A stretch of 64,000 nt of DNA, from positions 99,360,214 through 99,424,213 of the forward strand of contig NC_031768.1 of NCBI RefSeq assembly GCF_001522545.3, written 5' to 3'. Both the position numbers and the translations under genes were made by a program. Positions 47,538 through 60,100 of the stretch are shown one piece after another. Below the pieces are notes generated by a model. The model did not search any database. It worked only from the letters and a program-made list of their open reading frames with translations, and had not been told where the DNA came from. The DNA comes from Parus major. Its lineage: Eukaryota > Chordata > Aves > Passeriformes > Paridae. Position 1 is the stretch's first letter. Every line of letters begins with the position of its first letter.

Positions 47538-49219
47538 CTGTGCAGCATGACTCTTTTAGTCCTGTCAGTGGACTTCCATTTGTATTCATTATGCAGATTT
47601 CTAAAATTTTTTATTTATTTTTAAATTTAGTATTCATTGGGTGGCTTATTCAGTGATACTGAAATGTAATAAACAAGTGACTCACAAGGTTACTTGGTGT
47701 CACTCCTATGTTAATAAGCTCCGTTTTCCTCAATTCCATAGGGAAGAACTGCTTCTGCTCTGAAGGTGAAGCAAATTCTGAGGGCAGGATGTGTGACCAT
47801 GGTGACTTGCCCTAAGCCTAACAACATAAGGGAGCACAGTCTCTTCCCTCTGATAAACAGTTGAATCCAGTTTTGTTGTTTATGAAAGTAAATATTTCCA
47901 TTCCCATCCCATGAGAGCTACTTGAAGAAAAAAAAAAAAAAAATCGAATCTCATTGTGTTTGAAAAACTCTTCCTCTTCTAAACTATTTTATTGGGTTTT
48001 GAACTCTATTAATTTAAATGCTGCAGTGAGAAAAAGAAAATGTTAAAGCTGTTAGTAATGATTTACTAAGCATGTTCTGATTCTTTACAATTCAGCTTGT
48101 TCATTAATTTAGATTTATGAATATAAATGTTCATGTATCTGTACCCTAAAGAATATTTGCTGTAAAGCTGAAAAAAATCAGCTAGAGAAACTTCCAACAA
48201 GTGAAACTAGATTTGTTTCTTTTATGAGGAAGAAAGCCTATTTGGAATAGCCCTTCTTTATCAACAGTAGAAAATACACAAAAGTAAAGGTGTTTATCTT
48301 TGGAAATACAAGGTCATGGAAAAAAAAAAAATGAAGAAAAGCTGTTCTAATTTTATACTGGCTTATCAAACTGTGGATGTGTTTGTGCTAGTGATTTGTG
48401 TCTTCCAGAAGAAGCAGACAGCTATAGGAAAGTGAAGGAGGAACCTGAAATTTTATTCCATCCCCTGAAGTATAAATTAGTACTTTGAAGACATAACAGG
48501 GTAGTTCAAAAATTGAATATTAATATGAAGAGGAATGTGTTGCTCTGGAAGGAGAGGAATGGCTAAAGAATCAGCTGCTGTTCCATGTATCTGAGATGCA
48601 CATGCTTGTTTTCCATTTATACAGACAGGCTGAAAATATCTGATAACACCTGACATTGTCAACTTTAGATATCAGCTGGATGGGACTTTTTGAACACAAA
48701 TGCAAAGTCATTCAGAACACAGGCTTCAACATAAAAGTCAATGAAAACATCCCTTTGGAAGGACATGCTTTGGGACTCAGGGTGGAATTCAGTGCCTAAT
48801 CTAAATTTAGCATTTTGGATGCTGTACAAAAAGTTCTCTTGCTGGCCCTGCAAAAGGGTGAGAACAGTCCACTTGTCTCAAGTCATATCTTTAGAGTCAT
48901 ACAGATATCTCAAAACCCTGCCATGTCTGAAATGAGCTGAAAGTCTTGTGAACTCCTTCTTGCTTACAGGAGAAGTAGAAATAAAGGGCTGGAGGAGTTC
49001 TAGGTGTGCAACACATGGAGGGAGCTTCAGTAATGCAGAGTAACTGGTAACTTAGACAAGGATGGCCAGGAGGTGACAGAGTTCAGAACCTTTAGGACAA
49101 TAAGGAGCATTACCAGAAATTCAAAATAATAGATTTAGGAAAAATTTCTTCACTCACCTTGAAAAACTGGCTGATTTACTCTCTTGGGAAGAGGTTCAAA
49201 GACAAAATAATAGTGAAGA

Positions 49220-49260
49220 GGATGATAATGATGATGATGATTGATGGTGATGATGATGAA
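49220..49260. repeat. (GAT)n microsatellite
   Basis: Imperfect GAT/GATGAT units over about 40 bp. Confidence 0.9.
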
Positions 49261-50615
49261 GATAATGGCAGCAATAATGTTCCTTTAAGCAAATGCGGTC
49301 CTAGAAGTTTCAAATGCAAACAATTCAATTGAGAAGAAAAAATCAAAAGAATAACAAGAGATCAACTTGACCAGCACATATATTTTCTAAATATACTTCA
49401 ATTAAAACAGTGAAGATTAGGAAGGACACGAATACAACAGACATTTACATGAACAACAGCAAAAAAGTCAAGGTTCTGTGCTGATGTCAGCAAAGCATGT
49501 TAAGTGTATGTAATGAAATATATCCATGCACAATATAGAGTGGAGAAACAAAGAGAAATAAAGGATCATGCTGCTTCTTCCAAGAGAAGAAAAAATATTG
49601 GCTAAAGGTACTGAATAAGCTGAGGTATTTAATGCCATTTTGCACTTGTTTTCACCAGAATGGTCACCTTTGATCAGATTGCTGAAACAATCAGAAATAG
49701 TGATGTAAGAATAAGACCTTAAGTCACAGGAAGTAAAGGACAGATTGGGGTGTACTTATATGAATTAGATGTTTTCAGATCATTTGGAGCAGTAACTGAG
49801 ATGGCCAATGAGATCCTCAAGTCATTAGCAATTTCCTTACAGAACTCATGTAAATGAGTAAACCTTCAAATGTCAAAAAAAAAGAAAAAGAAAAAAAAAT
49901 TGGTGAGATTATTTTATTTCTCTTACAACTTCATAATTCACTTCTTCTCAGGTCGTTCTTCCCTAATCCTTCCTCCCAGGTCATCAATTGCCCCTCTGCT
50001 GAATGTGTGAAGCATTAGTATAAATCCAAATGGATCTTAATTAACCAAAATTGAAAAGGTTTAAGACCTATTTCTTGTGTCTCAACCATCACCGAGTTCC
50101 TACTCTTTTGGATCACAATTTAAAGAAGTGATAGAGGTGTAAATATTACATCTATGATAGAGAAGAAACAGTGTATTCACATTTTAGTTGCTCTGTTCCC
50201 CGGGAACAAGTCTCAGTTGATCAGAGTGGCAGCAAATGAGTGGGAGCACAAAGCAGGGTGACACACTGCTATAGAAGGTTGATCTGTGGGTGGGCAGAGT
50301 TGGGCACAGTTTTGTCTTAAATTGCTGATGCTAGAGCTCATCTGCCAGAGCCTGAAATGACTTCCCAAGGTGCAAAGTAGTGTACTATCAGCTTTTAGAA
50401 TGATTCATTTTTCTGAATTCTTTTAAACATGAATCTGTCTGTAAAGGAAGGCTGATTACTCAGTTCCTCCCTGCACCAAGTTCAGTCTTTTGTCCACAGT
50501 TCAATACAGACAGGGAAGTGACTAACTTGTCATTTTTCTTTTACAAACAGCTGCTGGGGTATAATTGGTAAGAGAGAAAATGAACAACCATCTACAATTT
50601 CTAAAGTCTTGAGGC

Positions 50616-50686
50616 TGGGAAAAAAAACAACAAAAAACCCCACAAAAACAAAAACAAAAAAACTCCACAAAACCCCCACCCCAAAT
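50616..50686. repeat. A/C-rich low-complexity tract
   Basis: A-runs broken by C-runs of 1-5. The frames crossing it on both strands are artefacts. Confidence 0.9.
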
Positions 50687-51355
50687 CAATCAAGAGAAAA
50701 CAGGAGAAACTGCAAAGCAATGCAAAATTGGGAGAGAATTGGAAAATTATATCTTTATGAAGAAAAGGAGAAAAAAATGTGGAAAAACTGGAAAAGAACA
50801 AATGCAAGGAAAGCGAGATATAAAATGAGCTATCATTGCTTTTTAAAGTTACTTAATTGAGAAGAAGTGCCTTTGGTTATATATATGTGCAGAAGCAGAG
50901 TCACAGCAAAACCAACCAGAAGTTCAGGTGGCACTTCTTTAAGCACATAAATATAGTTTCAGGACCTAGTTACTGTAGTTTACCTCTGTAAGAATTTTAA
51001 GCTCACACACAGTGTAGTACTGTGATGGTTGTGTGCCTTATTGTTTACATCTGACCAATCAGCTCACACAAATGAGAGTTTTGGAACCATGCTTGGAATA
51101 TTGTTTTTGCAATAGTGTCTTGTTACCTTTATTACAGCCTTTGAGAGACATTTTCACATGCTCCTGATGACTGGTGCAGCATTGTGCAGACAGACTGTCG
51201 TGGGGCAGGTAATTGAATATAACTTGATACAGCTTTGGCCAAATCAGATCCTGATGAATCATTTTCTCTCTTAGGGATGTAAGAAGGTAAGATTTGGTTA
51301 CAATGGTAATTTTGATGGTACCCAAATGTATTTCCATATCTACCATACATGATAC

Positions 51356-51950
51356 TGTTGTGGGTCAGCTCTGGTAGGCAGCTAAACCATCCAGCTAAAC
51401 CCATCCAGTATGTGTGCCCCATACTCTGCCCCTCATCTGGTGGGAAAGGAAAGAGAATCAGAAGGAGAAAAGTGAGAAAACCCATGGGTTCAATTAAAGT
51501 AATGTAAAAGCTGCATGTGCAAGCAAAGCAGGAAACAGAGTTCATTCATGTCTTCCCATGGGCAGGCAGGTGTTCAGCATCCCCAGGAGAGCAGGGATCC
51601 AGCACCTGTCACGGTGACTTGAAAACCACCATCACTCTGAAAAAGTTCTTCTGCCCTTTACTTTGTCTCCCAGCTTTTATTCTAGATTATAATGTCATAA
51701 AGTATTGAATATTCCTTGGGTCAGTTTGGGCCAGCTGGCATAACTGTACCCAACCCCCCACCCCAATTTTTTGGCACAGACCATCCTCCTTTTTGGTGGG
51801 GTGATGTGAGAGGCAGAAGAAGCCTTGGTGTTGTGCAAATTCTGCTCCCAATGGAGTGTTGTAAACCTGCTTTTATCATAAACACAGAACATAGAACTTT
51901 ACAAGATTGTATGGAGAAAATGAACTCTATTCTAGCCAACTGCAGAAACA
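51356..51950 (-). mobile_element. ERVL-type solo LTR (595 bp)
   Basis: In + orientation it starts tgttgtgggtcagc and ends ctgcagaaaca (TG...CA). Within it, read on the + strand, are gggttcaattaaagtaatgt, catgggcaggcaggtgttca, attccttgggtcagtttggg, tggtggggtgatgtgagagg and gaactctattctagcc. These match, in reverse order, a bird ERVL-type LTR family related to the LTR at 39065-39696. Direct neighbours are gatac and gtata, so no clean 5-bp duplication is left. The 137- and 100-codon frames in it are not genes. Confidence 0.87.
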
Positions 51951-52714
51951 GTATATATACAGTGTATCAGTGTAGTAAATTGGTTTATTTTCATTGTGTG
52001 CAAAGTGAAGTAAACTAGCGATTGCAATCTGTCTGCTTCACACTGACTTTGGGACAAATGTATAATTATACATGTACAATCATTATCCATTTAAGATGTT
52101 CAGAGAAATAACTCCTTGATGTGATAATGATGATCTGTAATCAATTTATCATTAAGATTTTATCTTATTTATACTATTGGACACTATCCTGAACAGCTTG
52201 CCTTGGCTGATCATGCTTGAGATGGTTTAGTATAAATTATTTCCAGATATCCCTTTCTCAATCTGTGTTCTGTTACCATAACTAGATACAGGTCTCATCT
52301 GCAATAAGCCCTTTCTAATAAAAAAGAGAAAAAAAGAATTTTTTTTTCTCTTTTACTTTATTGACACCCCATCCAAAACCTCCCTCTGTAATGTCTCTTG
52401 GCCATCTCTCCCTTAACAGCTCAGTAATAATGTGAGTTTTTAAAGAATTTCTCTTAATTCTTTTTGGTTTTCCTTTTTTTTCCTTCAGAGTGGGATGAAG
52501 GACACACTAAAACATAACATCAGTTCCAATACAGATCTGAACTTTTTGAAGTTAAGCTATATTTCAATCTGGATTTTGACAGGAGGGGGAGGTCTTGGGT
52601 GCTAGAGTCAAGCAAGCAAAAATACAAGGAATGGACACATTGAAGACAAATTCTGCTGTTCTTCAAGAAAGGCAAAAGAACATCTCTTAAATGTTTTTAT
52701 CAATGCCTGGACAC
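51951..52714. other. Unique AT-rich sequence
   Basis: No gene or repeat recognised. Confidence 0.5.
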
Positions 52715-53125
52715 AGAAGTTGAGTGTACATTAAGGACATTTGCCAACAGCACTAAATTAGGAGGAGCTGTTAGTTCCTCAAGGGTAGGGAGTCCTTACA
52801 GAGATTTTGATAAATACAAGTGCTGGGCAATTCCCAGCAATACAGAATTTTAACAAGTAGAAATGCTGGTTTCTGCACATGGAATGTAATCATGGGTTAT
52901 GGCAAGGGTGAGGGACAAGAGGCTGGAGTGCAGCCCTGCAGAATTCATCTAGGGATTTGGTTTGGTGATAAATTCAATTTGAGCTAAAAGTGTGTCCTGG
53001 TGGCCAAAAGAGCCAAGCTTGGGGCACATATAAGCACAGTTGAGAGGAGTGATTGTCCCACTGCACTCAGCATTGGTGCAGCCTCCTCAAGAATGCTGTG
53101 CAATCTTAGGCTCCACAAAATAGAT
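52715..53125 (+). mobile_element. Old CR1 LINE fragment (end of ORF2)
   Basis: Strongly diverged CR1: ttgagtgtacattaaggacatt and acactaaattaggagg-like text match the part that encodes the C-terminal end of the polymerase, and tcctggtggccaaaagagcc and gcattggtgcagcctcctca match the following part. It is clearly more decayed than the CR1 piece at 53755-54175, which covers the next part of the element. Confidence 0.72.
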
Positions 53126-53754
53126 ACCTTGTAATTTTTCTTGGGTTTTAGGGTGGTTTTTTTGTCTGTTTGTTTTTACTTTAATGACAAATATAATTCA
53201 GTGGTTTTTCTCATGAAGAAAAAGAGACTTAGCCAATTACTAGAATGAGAGTTAAAATTTTTCCATGGTTTCCACAGAGTCAGCCAGGCTTAACCGTTGT
53301 GGTAAAGAAAAAAGATAGAAAACAATCTTTATAACCATATATCTAATTCAGTTTACAGTAAAAAAATTCTGCATTTTCCCTGTCCACATGTACATAAGAC
53401 CTTTCTCCTGCTGAGCCAGAAGTTATGACAGTAAAACAGAGTGGACTTACGAAATGAAATTAAGTAAATGGTTTGAGCTGCAATTAATTCCTTTATCTAC
53501 AAATTACTTCTAGGATTTAAGAAATGCAGATTGTCAAGGTCTTTCAAACTGGCTAAAATTAGACTGCTACCTTAGTAAATTCTGAGCACTTAAAGATCAA
53601 GTTCAAAACCTGGCTTCCTCAATATTTGGCTTTCCCACATACATTATTGAAAATATTGTCCTTAAATCTCAGATGTGTCATGGAATTCATAATTATCTAT
53701 GGTTTTGTCTAGGTAGAGTTTTGCAAAGGGGAGACTCATGTACATATTAAAGAA
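53126..53754. other. Sequence between two CR1 pieces
   Basis: About 630 bp without recognised features. The two flanking CR1 pieces are only about 110 bp apart in an intact element. Either this is an insertion in one old copy, or the pieces are two separate copies. Confidence 0.45.
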
Positions 53755-54175
53755 ATGCAAGTCTGATCACAGCTCTGCTGTGAGGAAAGGCTGAGAGAAT
53801 TGGGATTGTTCTGCCTGGAAAAGAGAAGGCTTTGGGGTGACCTAATTGTGACCTTCCAGTCCCTGAAGGAGGCCCACAGGAAAGATGGAGAGTATTTATG
53901 AGGGCCTGGACAAGGGGGAATGGCTTTCAACTAAGAGTAAGTTTACCTTAGATATATGGAAAAAATTCTTGCCTGTGAGGGTGATGAGGCCCTGGCACAG
54001 GTTGCCCAGAGAAGCTGTGGCTGCCCTGTCCCTGGAAGTGCTCAAGGCCAGGTAGGCTCTGAACAATCTGGTTTAGTTAATAGTGTCCCTGCCCATGGCA
54101 GAGGGTTGGAACAAGATGATCTCTAAGATCCCTTCCAACCCAAACCACTCTATTATCTTATGATTTCATGATTTT
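53755..54175 (+). mobile_element. CR1 LINE, 3' end fragment
   Basis: Contains gctgtgaggaaaggctgaga, ctgcctggaaaagagaaggc, gggggaatggctttcaacta, ggttgcccagagaagctgtg, ccctgtccctggaagtgctc and gatcccttccaacccaaacc in CR1 order. Ends in decayed ATTCTRTG-type repeats. Confidence 0.95.
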
Positions 54176-57100
54176 TTGGAGTGAAAATACTCTACTACAG
54201 TGGAGTTAAGATAGTTAAATATTGCACCAAAATTACTTTTATGTTCACAGATACTCTGATCTGTGTGTATCTATACACTGATCTGTAGCAAGTCTACCCT
54301 ATCCCATGCAATGCTAAGCAATGTTTAATTATTGTGACAAGTTAAAACTAAAAATATATTGTTTGATATTGTGCTTTATTTATTATTACATTAATCTATC
54401 AATATAGATACTTTTTCCTTTCTGCAAATTATTAAGCTTATTCAGTAATTAAATATTAACAAAAGGAATGCAAAAGCATAACATTGTTTTAGGAAACTAT
54501 TCATAATGTCAGTAGGATTCACTCCTGTTCCTAGATTTATTCCATATTAAGTTGAAAGGATCTTCTCTAAGAAGTGATTTTCAACCAGAGTCATAGTGAA
54601 AGTGTCTTGCCTTACCTGTTAGAGAAGTTACCTTTGTACACAGTCTATAAAAATGCTTTTTTCTATGTCAAAGACAGCTTGTCCTATGCTAATCAGACAG
54701 CCAGAGAGAAAGCTGTATATATATCCCTTATATCCCACTGTGCCAGTCTCCTCAAAAGAGCATTCAATGTCTGCTTGTATATTGAGAATGTTCACAATAA
54801 ATACACCCCAATTCCATAATATGTAAGGGAGATTTTTATGAGAACATCCTTAACACCTCTGTGCTTCAACATTTAAATTCCTTACTGGAATTTAACCTCT
54901 CAATACTTCCAAAATCAGGATCTGAGTGCCAGTTGATACATAAATGAATCTCAGAAGATGTAGACCTCAGATGCTCAGCAGGTGGCATGTAACCACCTGA
55001 GGCTGAAAGTTAGACAGCCTCAGACAGATTTGTTCAGCACAATAACTGGAAGGAGTCTAAATATACTAGAAACATTTTAATGTTGACACTGTTATCAGTA
55101 AGAGCTAGAGAAAGCCTTGAATAGTAACTCTCCTTTAATGCTGTAAAAGCACAAGGAGAAACAACTTTGTAGGGAAACAAAAATGAAAACTAGTGTCAAG
55201 CAAAGAAAACATACCCCTGGGTTTGGTAATTCCTCCCAAGAACAGGTCATTTCCAGCAAGGATTTAACAATAGAAATCATATTTTCCACACAAAGAAAAC
55301 TTGCCTGTGGCTATTACTTTATGTGAGTAGGTTTTATGATATATAAATGTCATGGTTAGAATCCTAAGACACTGAGAAACTTGTGAGTAACCTTCCATTT
55401 AGTCTTACCTCGAAAGCCATTCCTTTAAGAAGAGTTGGCAGAAAATGAGCCAATAAAATCTCAGTATGTGACATTTAATCTCTGCCACAGACCACAATCT
55501 TGAGATCACTTACAACTCTTTTTTCCTGATGAGTTACTAGAATAGCTTTGCAGAAATATATTCTTACTTCTTTTGTACTGGGGAAAGTAATCCTGTGTCA
55601 GCTTCACATGGGCTGATGTCCTGGCTTATCTCTAAAAACATCAGAAACTTGTTGCATAGCACTCTTTGCTCCTTACTGCTTCAGAATGATTGGTTATTCT
55701 GGATTTAAAATGATTCAGCAATAAACCACATATTGTAATTCCAGTTACATTCTTTTTTGTACCTTTTTGCAAGTTAGTGAAAATGTGATTAATTTCAAAC
55801 ATAAGAAAATATTTGCTGTGAGACTTTAGTATTTTCTATTTCAGTGGGAAAGATGTTTACCTTCACAGGAAGGAAATACCTGATTATGGCTTTGCCAAGC
55901 AGGAAGATAATTATTGTCTGAGTAATTTCAAGGAGACATCAGCATCTCCAAAACAGAATAGGGCAAACAAAATGCAGTGTCAGGAAGAGCTAACCAGGTT
56001 GTTTGTATAAATAAATAGTAATTAATGTTGAAGAGATTGCAGAATCTGATTGATAACATGGATGGATTTGGGACATAATGAGACTAAGGTTTCCCCAGTG
56101 TGTTTTAAAAACAGAGTTTTCAGCTAGGCATGTTCTGATCAGAGACATGGTCTGTCAGCTGAATTGGGTAGATTGAAAAAGTTTTAGCTGATGATGTGCA
56201 TACACCATTAATGTTTTATGCTGCAAGTTCTCAACTATTTTATTTTGGCCTTGATAAAACCCTGAAAAAGAGGATACTGGATCTTTTTGTAAATAGTGGC
56301 CACACTTATAAATAAAAAAAAAAATCTGTCAACATTTAAAATTTCCCCATTTTTGTTTTAGCCCTTGTCATCCAGAAGCCTTTGAAACAACTTGTGGGTA
56401 CTTTCCAGGAGTCAATGCATCAGCAAAGCAGGTTTTGTCGTTAGACATCCTGATGTGAACATTCTTTTTCAGAAGCTAGGGGAGTTTAATTGTATAGAGA
56501 CAATGAGCTTTGTCTGGCTTAGCACTGCAAAAACAAAAAACATTTTATTAGTGAAGATGTAGCTTCAGAGACTGGACTCCAAATATGTTTTTGTCAGGGT
56601 ATTTAGAAACTTACAAGGTGTTTTTCCACTTTTCCTCACAAACCCTTTTGAAAGCTTCTCTCTCAATGATGGTAAAGTGAGCATAAGCAAGGAAAGCTTT
56701 GTTACATATGCAAAGCAAGAGGGATGCAACCTGTACCCCGAGAGTCTGAAAGTCCATGTCCCAGATGAATAATGGAGCAGGATTTGCACCAGTTAATCTG
56801 CTTTATAGTTTATTCCCAGTGGCATTAGGCATTTTCCAGTTTTAGGAGAGGGTTTTTGACAAATTCTACCACAACACACAGGTCAGGGAGATGTGCCTCA
56901 CTTCCACACATTTACTTATCTAATCCTACACATGTTTAAACATCCTAATCTAGCACACTTTGACATTCCCCTGCTGTTACTGTAAGGAAAGGGAAACTCA
57001 AGTCATATAACACAGCATCTATTAAATCTTTAAAATGCACACACCAAATTTTGATTGTAAAGGTACATTCCATTCATAGAGTATACATTCACTTGTTTCT

Positions 57101-60100
57101 CCCAAATCTTAGTGCTGAAAATTCTTGTAACATCATTTTACTTCAAAATTCATTAAAGACTGTGGAAGCTGGTCTGGGTCCATAGACAACTTTCTGAATT
57201 AGCATTATTTACTTTAGCTCATTCCTTAGTTGGGGTTTTTCATTTGCTTTTGTTGTTAATTTGGTTGGTATTTGTGGTTTTTTTGGAGGGGGGAGAGGAG
57301 ATTGTGCAGGCAAATTACAACAGGTGAGAGATCTTGGTGCTGTGATTTTGCACTGAGTGGATATAATATCAGCTGTTTATTCATTGCACTGCCCTTTGGA
57401 GGTGAATACTTTTTAGAGCTGCATTTAAATTTCAATCTGTCTTTGCCATATCTAAGCATAATAAAAAGACTAGAACATTTGAGAAATATGAATGTTATTT
57501 CATTAATTTTTATAAATTTATAAAAGTGCCATGAATGTAAAAAAAGGTCCATATATATCCTTTTAGAGGTAGACCATCATTAGACATAACATAATGATGT
57601 TAATTTTCTAATCACTGTCACATATATATAAAGTATAGCAATTGATAAGGTCAGCAATTTCAGTGGAAATTTGTGTCAATTATATTCACTTGGTATATAT
57701 GAGAAACTGCCACTCAAAATACAGCACTTGGAAAAATTTAATATTATCTTAATTGCCCTGGTGAATTTGAAAAATATAATCTCTAAGTTACTTACTTAAA
57801 AATGATGGCATTTATTTAACTCATGAGAAGATTTTTTTTTTTTTTATTAAAGATTACTTCTGGGTTAAAAGTACCTTAAAAAAAAAAATCTCAGAAGAAT
57901 ACTCAGAAGAAACAAAGATCTGACATCGCACAATGATTAGGTTCTAGAGTGCTTCAGTGGTGTTGCACTTGATGTACAAAGGAGCTTTATGTTACTACAA
58001 AGTCTCTTGGACTGCATTTCACCACTGGGAAGGATAACATATCTTGGGGTTTGCCTCCACAGAGACAGCATTTCTCCTTTTAAAACAGGAAATTGTTTTT
58101 TGAGTCAGTGGAATAAGCCTGTTTAGGAAAACTGTGATGGTCCAGCTCCATTTGAAGAGAAATTCCTGTCTTTTGGGTTACTTGGATGGCAATAATGAAC
58201 AATCTAAACATCAAAAAGGCATAGAAAAGAGCATTTTTGATGTTTCTTTTGACTGAAAACCAGAAATGGCAGGATAAGAGGATCAGAAAGACAGACATGT
58301 TACAAAGATTAGTTTTGCAGAATATTATGCTGTCTACAGTGTGAAATTAAGAACTAAAAGACAAATCCTATTTGTCTCACTCAGAGCAGTTGCTTTTAAT
58401 CAATAAAGTCACATTAGTGTACAGACTTTCAGGATCATGTGTTCACCTTACACTGCTGAGCAGCTGTAATGAATAGCTGAAATGCCAACTGAGCACTCAC
58501 AAGCCTTATTGGCTTCACATTGAGTTGTAAGTGCTTGTCATTTCCCAGATTCAGATCTTGCACACGTAAAGCTCACTACAAAATCAATGCTTTCTCTGTG
58601 TCTGGACCACAGGGAACTTCACACTGCTATCTTCTGATTTGTGTCTGTAGATATTCATGGTTTTATTATGGAGAAGGCAACTTCTATTCAAGTCCCACAG
58701 CCCCAGATTTTTCAGTCCAGGTAATTTCTTGGGCACACTGTAGCCTTTTCCTGCCTGCTCAGCTGGTTTTAAATCCTGTGCTAAAATGGGATGGGCAATG
58801 ATTTGTGCAGCTCCAAGACAAAGAATATTAAAACCAATCCCTTTGAAAACCAATCCACTAAAGACACCCACAAAGACATAACACACATAAAGAGCTTCTC
58901 AAAACTGAAAAAAAAAAAATTAAAAAAAAATTAAAATTCCATTATATCAGGTCTTTTAGGCAGGCAAGACTGTCCAAATAAGGAATGACATCCTAGGCCA
59001 TTGAGATAATTTTTCCAAGTCATTTGACACTTATTCACAGTTGCTTATATCCTAGAACACCCCACTCCAACCCAGAGCCTCTGCAGAAGTGAACAGAACA
59101 GGCTGTTCAAGCCACAGATTACTACCAGTGACTACTAACTCTTCATTTTTCAACTTCAGAAGATGTAGAACTCTATTAATTTTTAAAACTGAAAAGTACA
59201 TGTGCTGAGGTTTCACCTTTCCACCCCTCAAGGGGAGCAAAGTGGAAAGGAGACATCTCAGGCTGCATCCTTTATTGCAATTTATTGTGCATGTTAAGAA
59301 GGCACCCAGCTTTGTGTAGTGGGAATGCTCTAAAGTAAAATGTATTGCATGGTTTCCAGTTCAAATGAAACCTCATTATTGTCTATTTTATTCCATATCT
59401 ACTTAGCAAAACATTCTGAGCACACAGCCAAATCTTAAATTGCAAAAGAGATCAGGGAATTGATGTAGGCAAAATTCTTTTAGAATAAAGCAGTGCTTGA
59501 CTCCCCATCCAAGATCAGTGCATGTAGCATTCATTTTAAAATAAAGCAAAATTACAGCATTAAAAAGACAGAAAAATACCCCAGAGCTGTGGTTTGGAAA
59601 AACTGAGAACTCCTGCAGAGAACATCATTTCACATCAGATCAGTGGGAGTTAACAGGGAACATAATGCTGAACATAACCAGAAACATCTGAAAGTGAATC
59701 CCATTTTGGCAATAACTGTTTCTAATAGGAAAAAGGAGGATTGACAAACACAACCCGTATTAAGCAGCCTAATGTCTTAATATTGTGGCCTATTAGTTTT
59801 CTGACATCTACCCACTGCAGTTCTGTTCCACCATACCTAAAACACTGCGGGGTTTAAGGTGCTGAACTCGTGTTGCATCATTTAAGCTGCTGTAGTGAAT
59901 ATTCACCTGACCCTACTGCTGAGTCCAGCAGGCTGGAATTTCCATACAACACAAGAGATACTGTACAAAACATCTCTGTTCTTAAAGTTCTGCATTTTCT
60001 ATCAGGGTAAATTTGTGTGTAGCAGATAGCTATAGATTGATTTTAGAGGTGGTATTTCATGTCTATATTATTTTGCTTTTTATATTTCAGTATTAAATTA

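Larger units (their letters stand above)
46632..51355. other. Unique AT-rich sequence with simple repeats
   Basis: No gene recognised. It contains the 30-T run, the (GAT)n tract and an A/C-rich tract listed separately. Confidence 0.5.

Noticed and set aside
51132..52018. Frames of 95-137 codons on both strands
   Set aside because: They lie largely within the minus-strand ERVL-type LTR and show no domain.
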